Assembly (NCBI GenBank): GCA_033297205.1
Contig: MU859166.1
Location: 54,757-118,756, forward strand
Reading direction: 5' to 3'
DNA from: Pseudoneurospora amorphoporcata
Lineage: Eukaryota > Ascomycota > Sordariomycetes > Sordariales > Sordariaceae
DNA length: 64,000 nt
The notes beneath the pieces were generated by a model that saw only the letters and a program-made list of their open reading frames with translations, was not told the DNA's origin and did not search any database. A program made the position numbers and the translations under genes. Shown in pieces: positions 1 through 13,257 of this stretch. Each line of letters starts with the position of its first letter. The stretch's first letter is position 1.

Positions 1-3000
1 TGCTCGCGTGCTGAGGCTTACTATCAGCCATATGTCGGAGCTTCATGCCCCTAGTTGGAAACACAAAAGAGTCTAGACGACAGAAGCCTACCTAGGGAGG
101 GTCTTATGGGTTGGGCAACCGGACGACGATGGGCGATGGCCCTCCTTGTAATAATATACGTAGTTCTCGCCATTTCCGCGGCACCGCGACTGGCTGAGGG
201 TATAAAGAGGCTGGCCACGTCGCGTCGTCGACCGGGACGGGACCTTTCTTACCACAGACTAGCCGTTGGGCCATCACCTGTATGTACAACCTTGACAACC
301 CAGCACTGCATGGCAGCTCTCGCAGGCAGAAGCCATCAACGCAAGCACCACAGAGGTGCAGGGACAAGAGCCGTCAAGGGCCAAGTCAAAGACTCGAAGC
401 CGTTGGGAAGAGGCACCATTCGGAGGCATCGAAGATGACGGGCTGCGAGCGGGATGTGGTGGAGTGGGGGGGGGTGTGGTTGATCCTTTTTGGTGCTTGG
501 GCCTTTGGTGACTGGTTGGGATTGGCTGCGAAGATGGGAGGACATTCGAGGGGCCTGGACGGCGGGGTGTGAGGCGCACGGCATCCTCTTGTGCTCTGGG
601 TCCAAGGGCTGATAGAGCTGGACCCAAGTCGAGGCCTCGCGACTGGGCAAACCGCGCCATGTTGAGATTGCATACTGTAAGCAGTACCACCTATCAACCT
701 GTCCATCGCCGAGTCAACAAACAAGGAGAAAAGCGCCTAGCCGGCTGGTGAGCATCTTGACTGGCTGTTGCCGTTGTCCTCGTCGTCGACCATCCCGTCA
801 CTTACTGTGCTTCATGCTGCCTGTGCCTTTCCACTTCTCCGTACCGTTCAGTCCTTGTACTACGACCTCCATTATGCCGCTCGTGTATCGTGAGGGGGGA
901 ATGGCGGATCCCTGCTCTGCCTGGATGGTGATGGCAAAGGGCGACCTGCAACGACGAGATGGAAAATCGGGGAGAGTGGAGATGTCGGCGTGGCACTGAC
1001 GGGACGAGCGGGGTCATTCCCAGAGCCCCAATGGCCCCGCCGTTTCAGTGGAGTTTTGACGGAGGCTACATGGGGATTTCCAGAGACCCGCACTGCCCAA
1101 CATCACGCAACGTGCGGGTATTCTAGACCTCCACACAGACCTCTAACATCCATCACCACTAAACGGGGAGGTGGAAGGAGTCGGGTACCACTTCATGTAA
1201 GCATCCGAAGACATTCTTGACACTGCAGTAGTTCTAGTTCAAAGGGCACCAGCATATGAGACGGAGAATAGAACAGAGAATTAATTGAGTTTTGACATGT
1301 TTGCATTACACAAACCTTGTTGCCGGTTGCAAGAACACACTACAACTTTAAGTAGAGGTAGGGAGAGGTACACTAGGATGGTGCCCTTATGTTATTGGCT
1401 ATTATGCTAACACTTTTCGCACCAAACATAACTCAACTCGGATACTGCCAAAACAGAGGCATCGGAGGGAGGACCGGCAGCGACATGGCCGGAGCGGATT
1501 TGCGGGTGAAAGGCAATCCGCTTCATGTCCACCTCCCGCAATTTGCCTTTCTGTTTTGAACTGCAGTTCACGTCCGAGGCATCTGATATTCTCTTCTTGC
1601 GTAACCCCAAATCCGATCCAATATGCACATGATATTGATTGGTTGCCTTGGGCACTCGACCGTCGTTGTCGTCCCGGAAGTTGCGGAAGTTCACTTTTGG
1701 TGATGGGCTGGGTGCCGGCGGAAACTGGAATTCATCACAAAAGATGTCGCCTCCTTCGTGATCAACAAGCCAAGAAGCAACTTCGAAACATGGCCGTCTC
1801 GTAGCAGAAATGCATGGTGGGGTCAAAGAGGCGAAGAACGGGGCGGGACCTGGCTGAACAGGTCATCAAGGTTCATCCATTCAGCCCATCCTCCCGTTGA
1901 GAATGAGCGATCCATCCGAGATATCACCCCGACTTCCCGTCAGGTGGGTTTCAGGCAAACAACTTACAAATGCGCCCAGAAAAACAAGCATTCTAGGCCT
2001 CCAGGAACAAAATTGCATCAAATCCATTTCCATTCAGGCAGCCTGGCTCCAAGAGGAAGGAAGGCTGCACCCAGGAAAGAGGCAAGAGTGAGACAGCAAC
2101 AGCCCCACGATGACTGGTCTTTTTGCGGGGACGAGATAGTACTCGAGAGAGTTGAAAGGAAGTACCGACCGACTGCCGGCATCACTGGGTACCTGTGAAC
2201 CTCAAACCTCTTTCCTTGCCAAAGAAGTTGACACCCCGTCGCTTTCCTCTCCTCTTTCGTGCTGTTCTTTTCCCCCTCGGGTTTCCTCTCGACAACATCT
2301 CAAATTCCATGGAAATCCTCCAAATTTGGTGTTTGGTAGGTCGTCGGTATCCGAAGGGATGTTCATACCTGCCTTGGTCACGAGCGCGGAGTCTTCTACA
2401 ATAGTCGAGTCCCACCTGCAAGTTATTCGTCACCTCAAAAGATCACGATACCCTCAAATCTGCAGCTTTTTGCTGACTCAGTTCCCAGCCTCGCTGACAC
2501 AAGACACGCCGATGGTCTCTTCCTCTCGCACCCTTTCCTGCCAACATCGCGAAATACGAACCGCATACAACAGACCCCAATATTTATGGTCTGCCTCGAG
2601 TCCGATCATCAACCCGCAAACCCTACCCACGTCCGCTCTGATGTCTTGGTTGGGCTAGCATGTCGTTGTCGTCAACAACCCTGTCTCACCAAATCACACC
2701 TCATGTTATACCTACATGACTGTACTGCTTATCCCTTCTCATCATGATTTCCATGCCGTCTTATCGGCATCTTTACTCTTCCAGGGCTGGAGCCTAGCTT
2801 GGCCAATAAAGCTGCCTCCGTATCACATTGCTCAATGTCTTCTGTCAGACGTCTTCACATTGCGCTTTGTGCAACATTACAGGACAAGGCCGGGCCCAAG
2901 TATCGAATCTACATTTATGCTGTTGCCCAAGCGATGGCACCGTATCCAACACCCTTCATCACTTGTCCCACCAACAGTGATAACATATTGAAGCCGAAGC

Positions 3001-3870
3001 CGGCCTCTTCCCGACCCTTATCTTCCAGTGGGAGTTCAACAGTTGTTGATGATGATCCAAGGTCACCTTTGATACTCCCTCATGCCGCTTGATTGGTTCG
3101 TTAATAAGAAAGAAAGAATTGCCGGTCCTCCCAATGACACCCTCCTTTGTCCTGTCCTGGGGAAGTGTGGGTGTACTTGTGAAACAAAGCGATGATCAGG
3201 GTCTTCGAAGGGTCCAACAGAGGGAGGCTGGGTCCCAAATAGGCACATTTACATGCCCACAGTATTTTGTGCCATGACTGCTGCCCCCCCATCGAATCAT
3301 ACCCAACAACACTTTCTACCATCATGTATACTTCCCGTACCTCTCCCATATCTACTCATTCTACCCATTAGCCTCCCCAACAGTAGTTACCTTAAGCATC
3401 CTGTCACCGCAGTACGGCAGTACGGTCTAGTATACATAGAACACCCTCGTTCGTTGCTATCAGTTACTTTTCCAGGTTTACATGTTTTCTCAAGGGAACA
3501 TAAGTCATAAGGCTATCTACATACCCCGAACGAGTAGAACGACCTCGGTGGACAGCAGATGGGACAGTAACATCTCTCCCATACTACCTGAGCTGCTGTG
3601 TAACAAGAAAGGTTATGTAAGGTAACAAGACACAAGAGGCCAGGCTTAAGTTGACGACGGTTGATGCCATGCATTGGTAACAATGGGCGTTTGGATGGGT
3701 GCAAGTGTATTTTCATAACAATGTCAAGTAAACCCGCCTGTTCAACTTCACAAGCCAACAGATATCTACATACACCCGGTCAGTGCCAGCTTCAGTTCCA
3801 TTTCAGCTCTTTGTCGTAAACATCGGGGCCAGATGGACGCGCATCATGTCTGGTCGCTCAGCCGCATGAG
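1..3870. other. gene-poor left end
   Basis: I find no protein I recognise here on either strand. Open frames are short and mutually overlapping. The best candidate is a 139-codon minus-strand frame at 1407-1826 with a basic C-terminal half, but it has no known domain and no clear start or partner exon, so I do not call it. The pyrimidine-rich plus strand near 2190-2700 could be a promoter region of a gene not visible here. Confidence 0.5.
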
Positions 3871-4113
3871 CTATGATAGGGCAACAACGTCGGTTCCCGT
3901 ACATTCTCGTATACTTTCCGTCCATGAATGACTAGTCATCGCCTTCCGTGTCACACCGCCGAACGCCCTCATTTCACAGATCGTTACCGGTGCGTCTTCC
4001 CGATCGGTCCGACGGTGTGCCTCCTCCGTGGTTTTCGGCTTGCCTCTGGTACTGGAGATAGCTGCTCCTAACACAAGTAAGCCGAGTTTGACACATAGAG
4101 TTGTTAGTGACAT
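3871..4113 (-). CDS. possible small secreted protein
   Basis: An 80-codon frame begins with ATG and encodes a hydrophobic N terminus (MSLTTLCVKLGLLVLGAAIS), which looks like a signal peptide. A polar, charged remainder with two further cysteines follows. It stands alone between a gene-free stretch and the F-box-like gene, on the same strand as the latter. No family is recognised. A frame of this size can arise by chance, so only the signal-like start argues for a gene. Inference only. Confidence 0.22.
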   Translation of the reverse strand: MSLTTLCVKLGLLVLGAAISSTRGKPKTTEEAHRRTDREDAPVTICEMRAFGGVTRKAMTSHSWTESIRECTGTDVVALS

Positions 4114-4435
4114 GCTCGGGCGGGTAATCTGCCAAGCCTTGCCCCTTATTCTTGCATCACAACGTTCATGCGTCGTTCGGTGATCTCAGCGACAACACAG
4201 TTCCGCACGTGCCCTATGTCACCACGTTCATACATTTTGTAAACCATCAAAGCCTTCGTCATATAGTTTGATACTCCGTTGTTCTAACCGTTGCTATAAT
4301 ATGACTTATTCGTGTTCTTTTCCCCCGTCGCCGGATTCTGAACCCTTTTACGAGTTCTGAACAAGCAGCATCCCCCAAAACGAACTGAAATTGCTCGCTT
4401 CATCGACGCAAGTATATCATTACCTCGAATGTCAT

Positions 4436-6345
4436 TCATAGCAACTTTCTGAAAGGCACGGCGTCTTTCTCCGGCCCTTGCCACGGGGTATCTTCTGGAG
4501 CAACCCACTCCCGTTCTCGATCCAAGACCTCGACAACGCAAAGATCACGGGTGCCGGGATCCCACCGAACAACCTGGTACAAAACGTAGTTGACTTCGAC
4601 AAATTGAAGGCTTGGTTGCACCTTAAAAAAGTATTTTGCAAGGGCCTCCATCGGCCGGGAAGATATTTCACGCTTTAAAGCCTTCCACGAAAGGCAGAGC
4701 GGAGGATATCTCTCCACCAGGTGGAAATGGAAATACTTGAGCTTCCTTAGGTGCGACAAGGTATCTTTGAGGGCGGGGAGCAGCTTTGTCCAATCGCCCG
4801 GCGTGTTGATTTCAAGTCGTCGGAGAGAATTAGTGGTTTCTCCATCGGGCTTTAGAAGATAAAGCAATGTGTAAAGACTCTCGTAGGGACTAACGCGGCC
4901 GGTCCAATCGAAAATGAGGTTCTCGACCCGTGAGTTTCGGAAGACCTGTTCGAGCCTACCTAGCGAGACCTGACGAGCGTATTCAAGAAAGTTGTTTTCG
5001 ATGACCCAGTTATGCCATCTGTAGGACTCTCGGGTACAGACTGGTGATATAGTCAATGACCGCAGTCGTAGGGCGATGGCCGGAGTGAGATTCGGTAGGC
5101 GGATGAGATCAAGGCGCTCAACTACGGTCCAGTTTGGTATCATCTCGATGTGCAACCGTTCGAGATATTGAAGATCGGTGAGCTTTCCCAAATAGAGAGG
5201 TTTTTGGTGATTGCCGGTGTAATGCTCTAAATGCAAAGAGTCATCAGAGAGATCCGGATCGGGGATATCGAGGATAAATCGGTTCATCGAGTGATGATCG
5301 ACTGTTACTTCTCGGAGCTTCAGGCATGGTATATTCGGTCTTTCGTTACCGTCCAGAGACCCACCGTCTCTCCAGCGTATCTCCGCAAATCTCTCGCAGA
5401 TGAGAGGAAGTAGCCCATACTCGCAATTGCCTAACGATTCAAAGCATGGGTCTAAATTTGGCTTTGGACCATTCTTAAAGGCCATGACGCGCAACGTCTC
5501 CATATCGGGAGAGTTGATGAGAAACGTGGTGATGGCTTCGACGTACTCGTCCCATTGATCCGGAATATTATGCAAGCTGAGCTCCTTGAGACCACGAAAT
5601 CTACGGAGCTCAGACGGTGCTTGGTCGATCCCCCATCCGGAGTGGCAATGGAGATCGAGGACAGTGCAGTGAGACGGGGTGCGTACAGGGATAGAGATCT
5701 GAGAAGAATGGGGTAGGGGTCCATGCTGGAAAATGAAAAACATGTCAGCCTTAATTATCACAAGGATTGCATCTTCACACCATTCTTGGGGAGTCATTTT
5801 TGTGGCGGGACTTACGAACAACTCACGAGCCGATCTAACACGTTCTCAGTGAAATAAACCTCTCTTCGTCCAGACCATAACAACGGGTTCCCGATACGTT
5901 CATCCAGAAGGTTGCGTGCATGAAGATGACGGACATGCTTCAAATTAGGCGAAAATTTTTGCCGTTGGCCCAGCAAATGCCTCAAGCGCTGCGAGCTATT
6001 GAGGGTATAGACGCGGAAGAGAGCGCACTCGAAGGCGGCGGCAAAGGCCCGACAAGTAAGATTTTGTAGGAGGTAGCGGTCTCCAATCTAAAAGGGCGCG
6101 GGTTAGAAGATTGTGAGAAATATGTAAATACATAATAAAGGGTAAATAGCAGGGATTCGGAGGGAAACAAAACGTAAAAGCGATGTCGAAGAACGAGCGA
6201 AATGCAATGACCTAAAGGAAATGAGACTTCTTACCACATCCCCCAAGCAGAGCAGTATGTCACGATGGGTGACAAACTTCCTCATGGAAAGGCAGTCAGG
6301 CGACCAAGCACTTCCCCTTGATATAGAAGCCATCGAGCCAATCAT
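4436..6345 (-). CDS. F-box/LRR-like fungal protein, three exons
   Basis: The model is 6345-6235, 5827-6087 and 4436-5725, read on the minus strand, about 553 residues. All three junctions are phase 0 with good sites: donors GTAAGA and GTGAGT, acceptors TTTAG and TTCCAG. The first two exons carry a helical region (HRDILLCLGD then LTCRAFAAAFECALFRVYTL) that resembles the degenerate F-box region of fungal F-box proteins. The long third exon has spaced leucine motifs (LKELSLHNIP, LRSLTISP, LRRLEINTP, LRKLKYFHFH) like a ribonuclease-inhibitor-type repeat fold. The family role would be substrate choice for an SCF ubiquitin ligase; that is inference. A more upstream start is possible. No neighbour informs its role. 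Confidence 0.7.
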
Positions 6346-7606
6346 ATAAGAAAGGAGCGTGTCCGTGACAAGCCAGCAATGGTTGTAGCTCGGTTTGCTT
6401 CGTCAGACTGAGCCCGAGAAGGCTAGAATAGAGGTATGCAAGTATTGTACCTCTGATAAGGGCGTGCTCTCTATACCAACCAGTCAACGGTCCGACGCTG
6501 GCGAGATTGAACGATCGAGAACTGATCCAACTAAAGACTCGGTCAGGAACTCTCTTCAGAGGTCGTCTTCCACGACACAACAAACAGGATGAATTGTTTG
6601 AGGTTGCTTCTCATTCAAAAAATGCCCGTGTCCAGAGCAGAAAGTTCCGAAGAAAAAAAAAAGCAGCCCAGGCAACAAACTCGGCGCGGAGAGGGCCTTG
6701 CTCGATTCAACGCAATTATGACCCTTAGGCTGCGTTGATTTCATGCAGAAGGCATCGGTAGATTCTGCCTCGGCAATGTTTAGTACCTCGGGGTCGTAGT
6801 TGCGCTGCGCTACCTATGCTATTCGGAGCCCTGTTGGCTCAGAGCAGAGGTTGTTGAGTTGTGTCACGATGTTGAGGAAGTTCCGGGAAGCTCGCGACGT
6901 CGCGACGTGCTCAGTTATTTGTTAGCGGACTGTTAGCGGGTACTCGGCTTGCTACCACTTGGGTATACTCAGGTTTATAGTCGAACATGGGGCATGAGTT
7001 GTTTGTAAGGAGCTATTCTACAATTTATGACAGGCTTTACTGGCTTCAACTTAGTTTTTGATTAATATCATGGTTTTATCCATTCTGTAACGTATATCCC
7101 GATGTCCTGAGACCACATTAACGACAAAGTTGATGTGCTTCTTTGTTAAGGCCCAGTGTTGCTGAAATCCCGTCCATCCAACATCCCCACACTTACGTAC
7201 CCGCCAGTGTCTCGTCCAGTGGCGTGCCTTCCCGCCGTTCGGTTCTCGGCAACGCAGCCCAGGAACACCCGCTGACAAGCAAACTGCAGTGAAATAGCAA
7301 CCTAACGTCGTTCTATTCAGCTATCACCTCTTTCTATTAATAAGCTATCTCCCTTAGCTCAGCTAGACCATCGTAGCATTCAACCTCCATCCTTCCGTCA
7401 CAAGTTCCAAGCGCAAGCAACCATGAGACTGGGAAAGAGGGGTTGCTCCTGAAACACCACCTCCTCCTCCATCCGTTCACTCTTTTTTCCGCACCTGTAC
7501 ATACCCCGACTTCGCTCCGCAACCATATCAAGACTTTCTCTGTTCCTCCCTTATTCATCACCACCACCATCCCCTCAAACGAACCATTCCACAACTCAAT
7601 CTCAAA
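6346..7606. other. intergenic
   Basis: I see no gene. A purine-rich A run lies near 6652-6664. The part just before 7607 is C/T-rich, as expected for a fungal 5' untranslated leader of the following plus-strand gene. Confidence 0.5.
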
Positions 7607-8351
7607 ATGGCACGAAAACCCACCATCACCACCGCCCCCACCCCTTTCAAAAACAAACCCTCCCGCCTCACCCTCCTCTGGCTCCTCATCTCCCTCCCCC
7701 TCGTAACCTGGGACACCCTCTACGTCCTTTTGCGTCCGCATACCATGCCCGGCGGCGCCTTACACTACCCGCTCTGGACGCCCTACGAGCTGTACGGACG
7801 CGTCGATTACGTGTATGGGTGGAAGGCGTGGAACGAGCGGAACGGGTTCACGGCGGCGCAGGGGATGATGAATGCTTTTGAGACGGGGCTGTATTTGGTT
7901 TATGCTTGGGGTGTTCTGGGTGGAAGTAAAGGGGAGGGGAGGAAGGGAGCCACGGTGTTGTTAGTGGGTTTCGCGGCGGCGGTGATGACGTTGAGTAAGA
8001 CTGTGCTTTATTGTGAGTTTTACCCCTCCTTGGGTCCTGGAAATGTGCAGTGGAGTGTGAGGGACTGAAAGGATTGTTGACAAGAAGTGGCTTCGACAGG
8101 GCTGAATGAGTATTACTCCGGGTTTGACAATATTGGTCATAACTCTACGTTTGATCTTATCTTGTTGTGGATTATTCCCAAGTAAGTTTCTTTACTCTTC
8201 CTCTGTTGTTGATGGACTTGTGCTGATTCCCGTCACCAGCGGCGCCTGGCTTGTCTTCCCATCTGTCATGATCTTTACGCTGGGTTCGGAGATCATTGAT
8301 GGTTTGGCTGGTCCTTCGGGTTCGGCAAGCGGTTCTATGAAGGTGGAATGA
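7607..8351 (+). CDS. EXPERA-like small integral membrane protein
   Basis: Three exons (7607-8012, 8100-8181, 8240-8351) give 199 residues. The introns have GTGAGT/ACAG and GTAAGT/CCAG sites. Four hydrophobic segments are visible: about residues 22-38, 85-105, 115-135 and a last one ending the protein. Conserved-looking polar motifs are WDTLYVLLRPHTMPGG, LYGRVDYVYGW, GFTAAQGMMNAFETG, and, after the introns, LNEYYSGFDNIGHN and IPNGAWLVFPS. This is the pattern of a widespread fungal membrane family related to the EXPERA (emopamil-binding) fold. The W-D and E residues in the first segments suit a small-molecule pocket, but substrate and reaction are unknown. Exon 2 ends in mid-codon (AA|C) and joins cleanly, which supports the model. 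Family name is recalled, not searched. Confidence 0.8.
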
Positions 8352-10933
8352 ACCACTTCGGCCACGAGCTGGGACTGGACTTCTCCTTGGTGATGCTTTC
8401 CTGTGGGCTGTGACAGGAATATCCCCTTCATGTCAGTTCATCGCGCAAGTAGCAACCATAAGATGGTAGATGGGGTGATGAGGAGAGGTCGAATTCCACA
8501 AAATGATATCCCTCTGTTGGCTGTGACACTTCTTTGAAGCTTCTGCTGTAGAAGGTGCTTGTCGCCAGCGAAGCAAGATTTCCACATCACAGACGGAAGA
8601 TACACCAGTATGAAAAGCAAGATGTCAAGCGCGGCTGCCACAGACAATGCAGTTGGACTGCACACGCTATGTACAGGGAGGCCACGATGGCTATGCCCCC
8701 GTCATGTACATACCCGTTGCTGAGGAAGTTGGGGAATAGACAGGAACTGTCAGCCTCCCCAACGGGTAATCTCGTCCGCCGAACCCGGATGGATTCACTG
8801 GACTTCTTCCTCTTGCATCTTGATGTAATCCACGCACCCGCCATTTGGTGTGTATCGTATTCCGTTTGCCTCACACGGAACGGGAAGTATCTGCCAAAAT
8901 GGCGAAGTGTAAAAAAGAGTAATACGGGTGCGTATAGATTCCTGACCAGTATCCAACAGCCCGGATGGGCAAACAACACCAACGACCATCCTCCTGTTTC
9001 TCCCAGTCGAAGAACGATTGATGATTGGCGTCAACCACACAAGACACGGCTCAGACGGCAAATTCTAACATGTGTAAATATACTCTTGACATAACAGGTA
9101 ACGTGCAAGTGTTTCAAATATAACGGTATGTCGACCTACACACCCATGACGGCAACCACTCTCCTCCAACTACCTGAACAACAGAATTATCAGCATAACC
9201 TCTTGTGCGTTGCTGACGGCGCTTGAGGAACCTGTGATATCAGGCGACTCTAGTTGGTCCAATGGTTGCCATGGTGCATTTCTACACTACATTTCTTCAA
9301 CTTCCAACAAATATTCATGTCTTTGGTAGATCATATTCGGAAGATCATCCAGCTGTTTTTCATTATGGTCCTTTTTCCTCGTCATTTCCTTACCAAATAT
9401 AAGCTGACAGTTACCTCGCCATGACAGGCGCCTGGCCTAATCGGCTCATTTGTTGGTTACAAGTCATACCGCATGCGGAAACCAAGAAAGGCATCGAAAC
9501 ATACTGTCACGACGTTCAGCTGGTCTGTTGGGGCTCAACTAGATCTCAGTTGAAGTAGTCAAAGAAAGAGCCGTCACGTATACTCTTCCGGCACCGGACG
9601 GTAATTGCACTTCTATATTCGCAGCTGGACAACCCTTCCACGACCGAAGTTTACACCTGCCAGCCAATGGATACTATGTGTTGGGTCAGGCCGGGCTCCT
9701 TTCAAGCGTAGTGCCAATACGAGGCAGGCTGTCAAAGAGTTGACAGGTAGCTCCAGCATGTCATTTGGTCTTCTTTTTAGGATCAATGTCTGACTTCGAC
9801 TGTTGAATATTAAATCGGTCAGAGTAGAGCCTGCCAACGATGTTTGTTCGCAATACGCATCCGCGGTCACGATACCGAATTTCCGAAATCAGATATAAAT
9901 ATCTGTGACGGAAGCCCCTCCAGACTGCCACGTCATTCAGGACATCACCATCGTCTTTGCATCTTTTACAGCAGTCATCTTCCGAGGCCAATACCGTAGC
10001 AGCACTCCAGCTATTATACAGCCACCCTCCAGCAATATCTTATTATCCAAGATCCAATATGTGTTCGAAAGTGCCTGCAGTACTCGTCAGTTACAAGCGT
10101 TGCGGATACATAAACGAGAGAAGATATCCGGAAGTGAAGAGGGAGCGATATGGACCACTGTTTCAGGCGTGTATGTGCGAGAAGGAAATCGGCAATCATA
10201 CTCCAGAGACAGCCGCAAAGGGGCCCGTACTGGGAGTATGAGGTTCGTAAATATATCTTCTCAGATGCAATCAGAAATCTTGGGCTCAGTTATATCACCT
10301 TCAACACTCAAAGATCCGCCTTTTCCCTCGTCCTTGCCTCGACTCTTGGCCTGTCTTGAGTCTCCCTCTACTAACACCATCGCCAACTGCACTAACAGAC
10401 CACGCTGAACAGCGTCGCAGAGCTATACCCTCCTGTCTCCTTTGCTCAGTCTCATCCAAAAAGATGCACGCCCCAAACTACATAGCTCAACAAATCAGCC
10501 CTACACAGCGAGCTATATCCTTCTTTCAAAAATGACCACTTCCTATGGCGGTTGCTTCAAGTAATCGAGTAATTCCATCACCTGCTCAACGATCTCGTCC
10601 ATGTCCAGCTCCAGGTCCCGCACTCCTCCAAGACACTGAACGAGGTCGATGGCAAGCACACACTTGTGCGATGTTAAAGAAGCATTGGATATACGTATCA
10701 CCAAGGTCCGCCAAGTTCGTGCCGTCGGATGAAGTTCTGGAAAGGAGGCACCGGCATGATCAAAGATCGATGGTACTCGGTGCCGGCGTGTGAGCGGGAG
10801 CTCCCCTCTATCTGCATGTCATTCGGTAACGGAATCGTACCCTTGTTTTCCATTTGTAAGTGTCCGACGTGCGATACCAGCCCCTCTAAGATTTTATCAG
10901 TCAATCAGCGACTCCAATATTGGCATGCATTGT

Positions 10934-10935
<2 letters not shown>
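8352..10935. other. intergenic, no gene supported
   Basis: Open frames exist on both strands (the longest is about 8555-9094 plus), but they have erratic composition, overlap one another and match no family I know. I see no RNA gene or repeat family here. Confidence 0.45.
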
Positions 10936-10983
<48 letters not shown>

Positions 10984-11143
10984 AATGGGCCCCGCAAAAC
11001 CACTTGATGGTGAAAAGCTTACTCGGGTTGAAACAGTNNNNNNNNNNTCTCTTGTTTTGTGGCGTCAACGGGTTTTGGGGCGTTGGCTTGGTGGTCTTTT
11101 TTTTTGTTACCTGATTTTTATCTCCTGTGTTGTCGGTTTTTGT

Positions 11144-11192
<49 letters not shown>

Positions 11193-11250
11193 GCATTGCC
11201 CGAGCAACTCCAGTTCATGGAGAAACTATTCCGAGGTTTCAACCATTCAA
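10936..11250. repeat. two poly-T runs around an assembly gap
   Basis: A pure 47-nt T run (10936-10982) and a pure 46-nt T run (11146-11191) flank a run of 10 N (11038-11047). The roughly 55 bases after each T run are degenerate copies of each other: both contain GCCC, then a C-A-rich stretch, GATGG or CATGG, a GAAA motif, and TCGGGTTGAAAC or CGAGGTTTCAAC in the same order and spacing. The 100 bases between gap and second T run are T-rich and contain further broken T runs. This looks like one locus assembled twice from noisy reads, not two genes. Confidence 0.75.
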
Positions 11251-11956
11251 GAAGAGTACGCTCCGTTTAGGAGGTTCGGTCAATGATACTTGCTAGTGGA
11301 CGTAACTATTGCTGGGTGAGTGTTTGGCTGACCCACGGATTGTGGCTGTTGTGGATGATGATCGATTATGAGCGGTTGGTGATCAGCCTATCGAGAAGGC
11401 CAGTCCAATGGTTACGAGTGTATCGGTGCTTGGGTTGGGGAGGTGTTGTGCTAGCTGTACACTGACGGGTGATGGTGAGCCACATGTGTGAAGAGGTACC
11501 TATTATCTTTCGCTTTACGTGCCTCATCCCTTCATCTGTATTTCCTGCTACTGTTCTGTTAAATGCTGGAGATGATTCAGTACGCATTGATAACACCTAC
11601 TAGCGCGTGGAATATTTTTCAAGCGCAAGGCTCTCTCCAGGTTTCTCGTTGAGGACACTTCGATTGGTTGATATGAACTCTTCAGCTCAGTTGGTGTGTA
11701 GGGTGCCGCGTACGGACGTGAATTGTGCCCAAGCAAGTGAGGCCTCAAGTTGGTAACTTCGCTGTTTTCCTCCCCTTCTCCCCTCCACTCTTCCGGCTTG
11801 CTTCTTGCAGTCATTGCCCTCCATCCTTTTGTTTCCTGTCAAACTCCGAACTCCTCAAAGCTCGTCCAGCCCTTTTCGCACATCCTCATACAACCAAGCC
11901 CAACGAACAACGAACACTCGCAATCACCTAATTCGAGTCTGGCACCTCAGAGCCCA

Positions 11957-13257
11957 ATGCCACCGACGCTCTACTACACGAGAGATACCCCAGCCTTCAC
12001 TGGCTTCCAACCGGAACCCGCTGGACGAGGGACAGCGGGAATTATCTGGACCTGCATCAGCACCATTCTGCTTTCATCCTGGAGTTCATTTCACGGCGAG
12101 GCCTATGATCCGAACAAGTCTTCCAAGGAGGAGGCTCGAAAATTGTACGGATTGAGGTTTACATATTCCTTTCTCCTCCCCGAGGCAGGAGCGGTTGAAA
12201 GCTTCGAGAATTTATTCGATGCCTTGCGACTTCGGAACACGGTTGCCCAAGTAGGAGGACCAGAATTTGCCAACTTCAGCTTAGCACAAGCCTTTATTTT
12301 TGTCAAGAACAGTGTTTATCGGCGGTCTCAGGGCTCTGAAGAGACGAAGTGGGTGGGACCACAAGCGCTTGTAAAGCTGGTGAGCAACGGCAGCTTGTCT
12401 TTCTCAGTCTTGCCGACAGACGACGAAATAGCCGACAAGTCCAAGCGTGACTGGACCCTCAAATTACTTTCCATCATTCAGACATTGTGGTTTATCGTCA
12501 ACATTATTGCCCGGTTGGATCGAGGATACACTGTGTCTCTGATTGAGGATATCACTGTCGGAAATGCCTTTTGTGGCGTTATTGAGTTTGCTTGCTGGTT
12601 CTATTGCCCTCAGGACATCCGTCTGTCTTTTATCATCAAGCCAGATGTATCTGGGACGGCAAATGGTCAATCTGTGAATGAAAGTAGGGAGCCTCAAGAA
12701 GAATCGGCCAGCGACCGGGGGACATTACTGGTTTCTGCGGATGGAGCAAGAAATAAAGCATCCTCTAGACCTCCAGTGTCTGTAACTGAGAACCCAAGAG
12801 GGGACAGGTGGAGTAAGGAATTGCCGATCAGCGAACGGCCATCCCCCCTCCACAAGAAGCCAAAGCGTCGAGCTACATTTGCACCGCAAACCAGCGAATT
12901 CGAAGGAGCATCCGAGAAGATATTCATAGTCAACATGATAGCACTGACTGTCCTATTTGCCGGCATTCACATGGCTGCGTAGAACTATAGTTTCCCATCC
13001 GTCACAGAGACGTGGATTTGGCGAGGCGGTTCAATTACGCTCGTATTGCTGGGTCTCTGCATGTCCTTCAGTTTGGATCAAAGGAGGTTGATGGATTTCA
13101 ACTAGAGACGGCATGGGACTGGACTTTTAACTCCATTCTGATCATATATCCCTCAGTCCGCACCATGATGCTGGGTGTAGCACTCGCCTCTTTCCGGAAA
13201 GCACCCATGCGTCTCTATGAGACACCGTCATGGACGCCATATTGGCCGCATATCTGA
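11957..13257 (+). pseudogene. fungal multi-span membrane protein, copy 1 (interrupted)
   Basis: The frame opens with ATG at 11957 and encodes a protein of a large uncharacterised fungal membrane family. It has the family's early motif (GRGTAGIIWTCISTILLSSW), then LPEAGAV, DKSKRDWTLKLLSIIQTLWF, NIIARL and a P-x-DIR motif. A polar linker with proline and serine follows (about residues 225-315). The frame then stops at TAG 12980-12982, within the motif that reads AGIHMAA in this copy and SGIHMAAWN in the neighbour. The conserved tail (ASFRKAPMRLYETPSWTPYW) lies downstream at about 13190-13257, but in another frame, so a second break lies between 13050 and 13130. It is a tandem paralogue of 15419-17033. 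Function unknown. Either a pseudogene or a truncated protein lacking the last membrane segments. Confidence 0.7.

Noticed and set aside
1407..1826. 139-codon minus-strand frame
   Set aside because: Somewhat protein-like but without domain, clear start or partner exon; kept only as a remark.
12971..13012. Intron removing the TAG in membrane-protein copy 1
   Set aside because: The only GT-AG pair covering it (GTAGAA to CACAG) would be about 29 nt, too short for a fungal spliceosomal intron.
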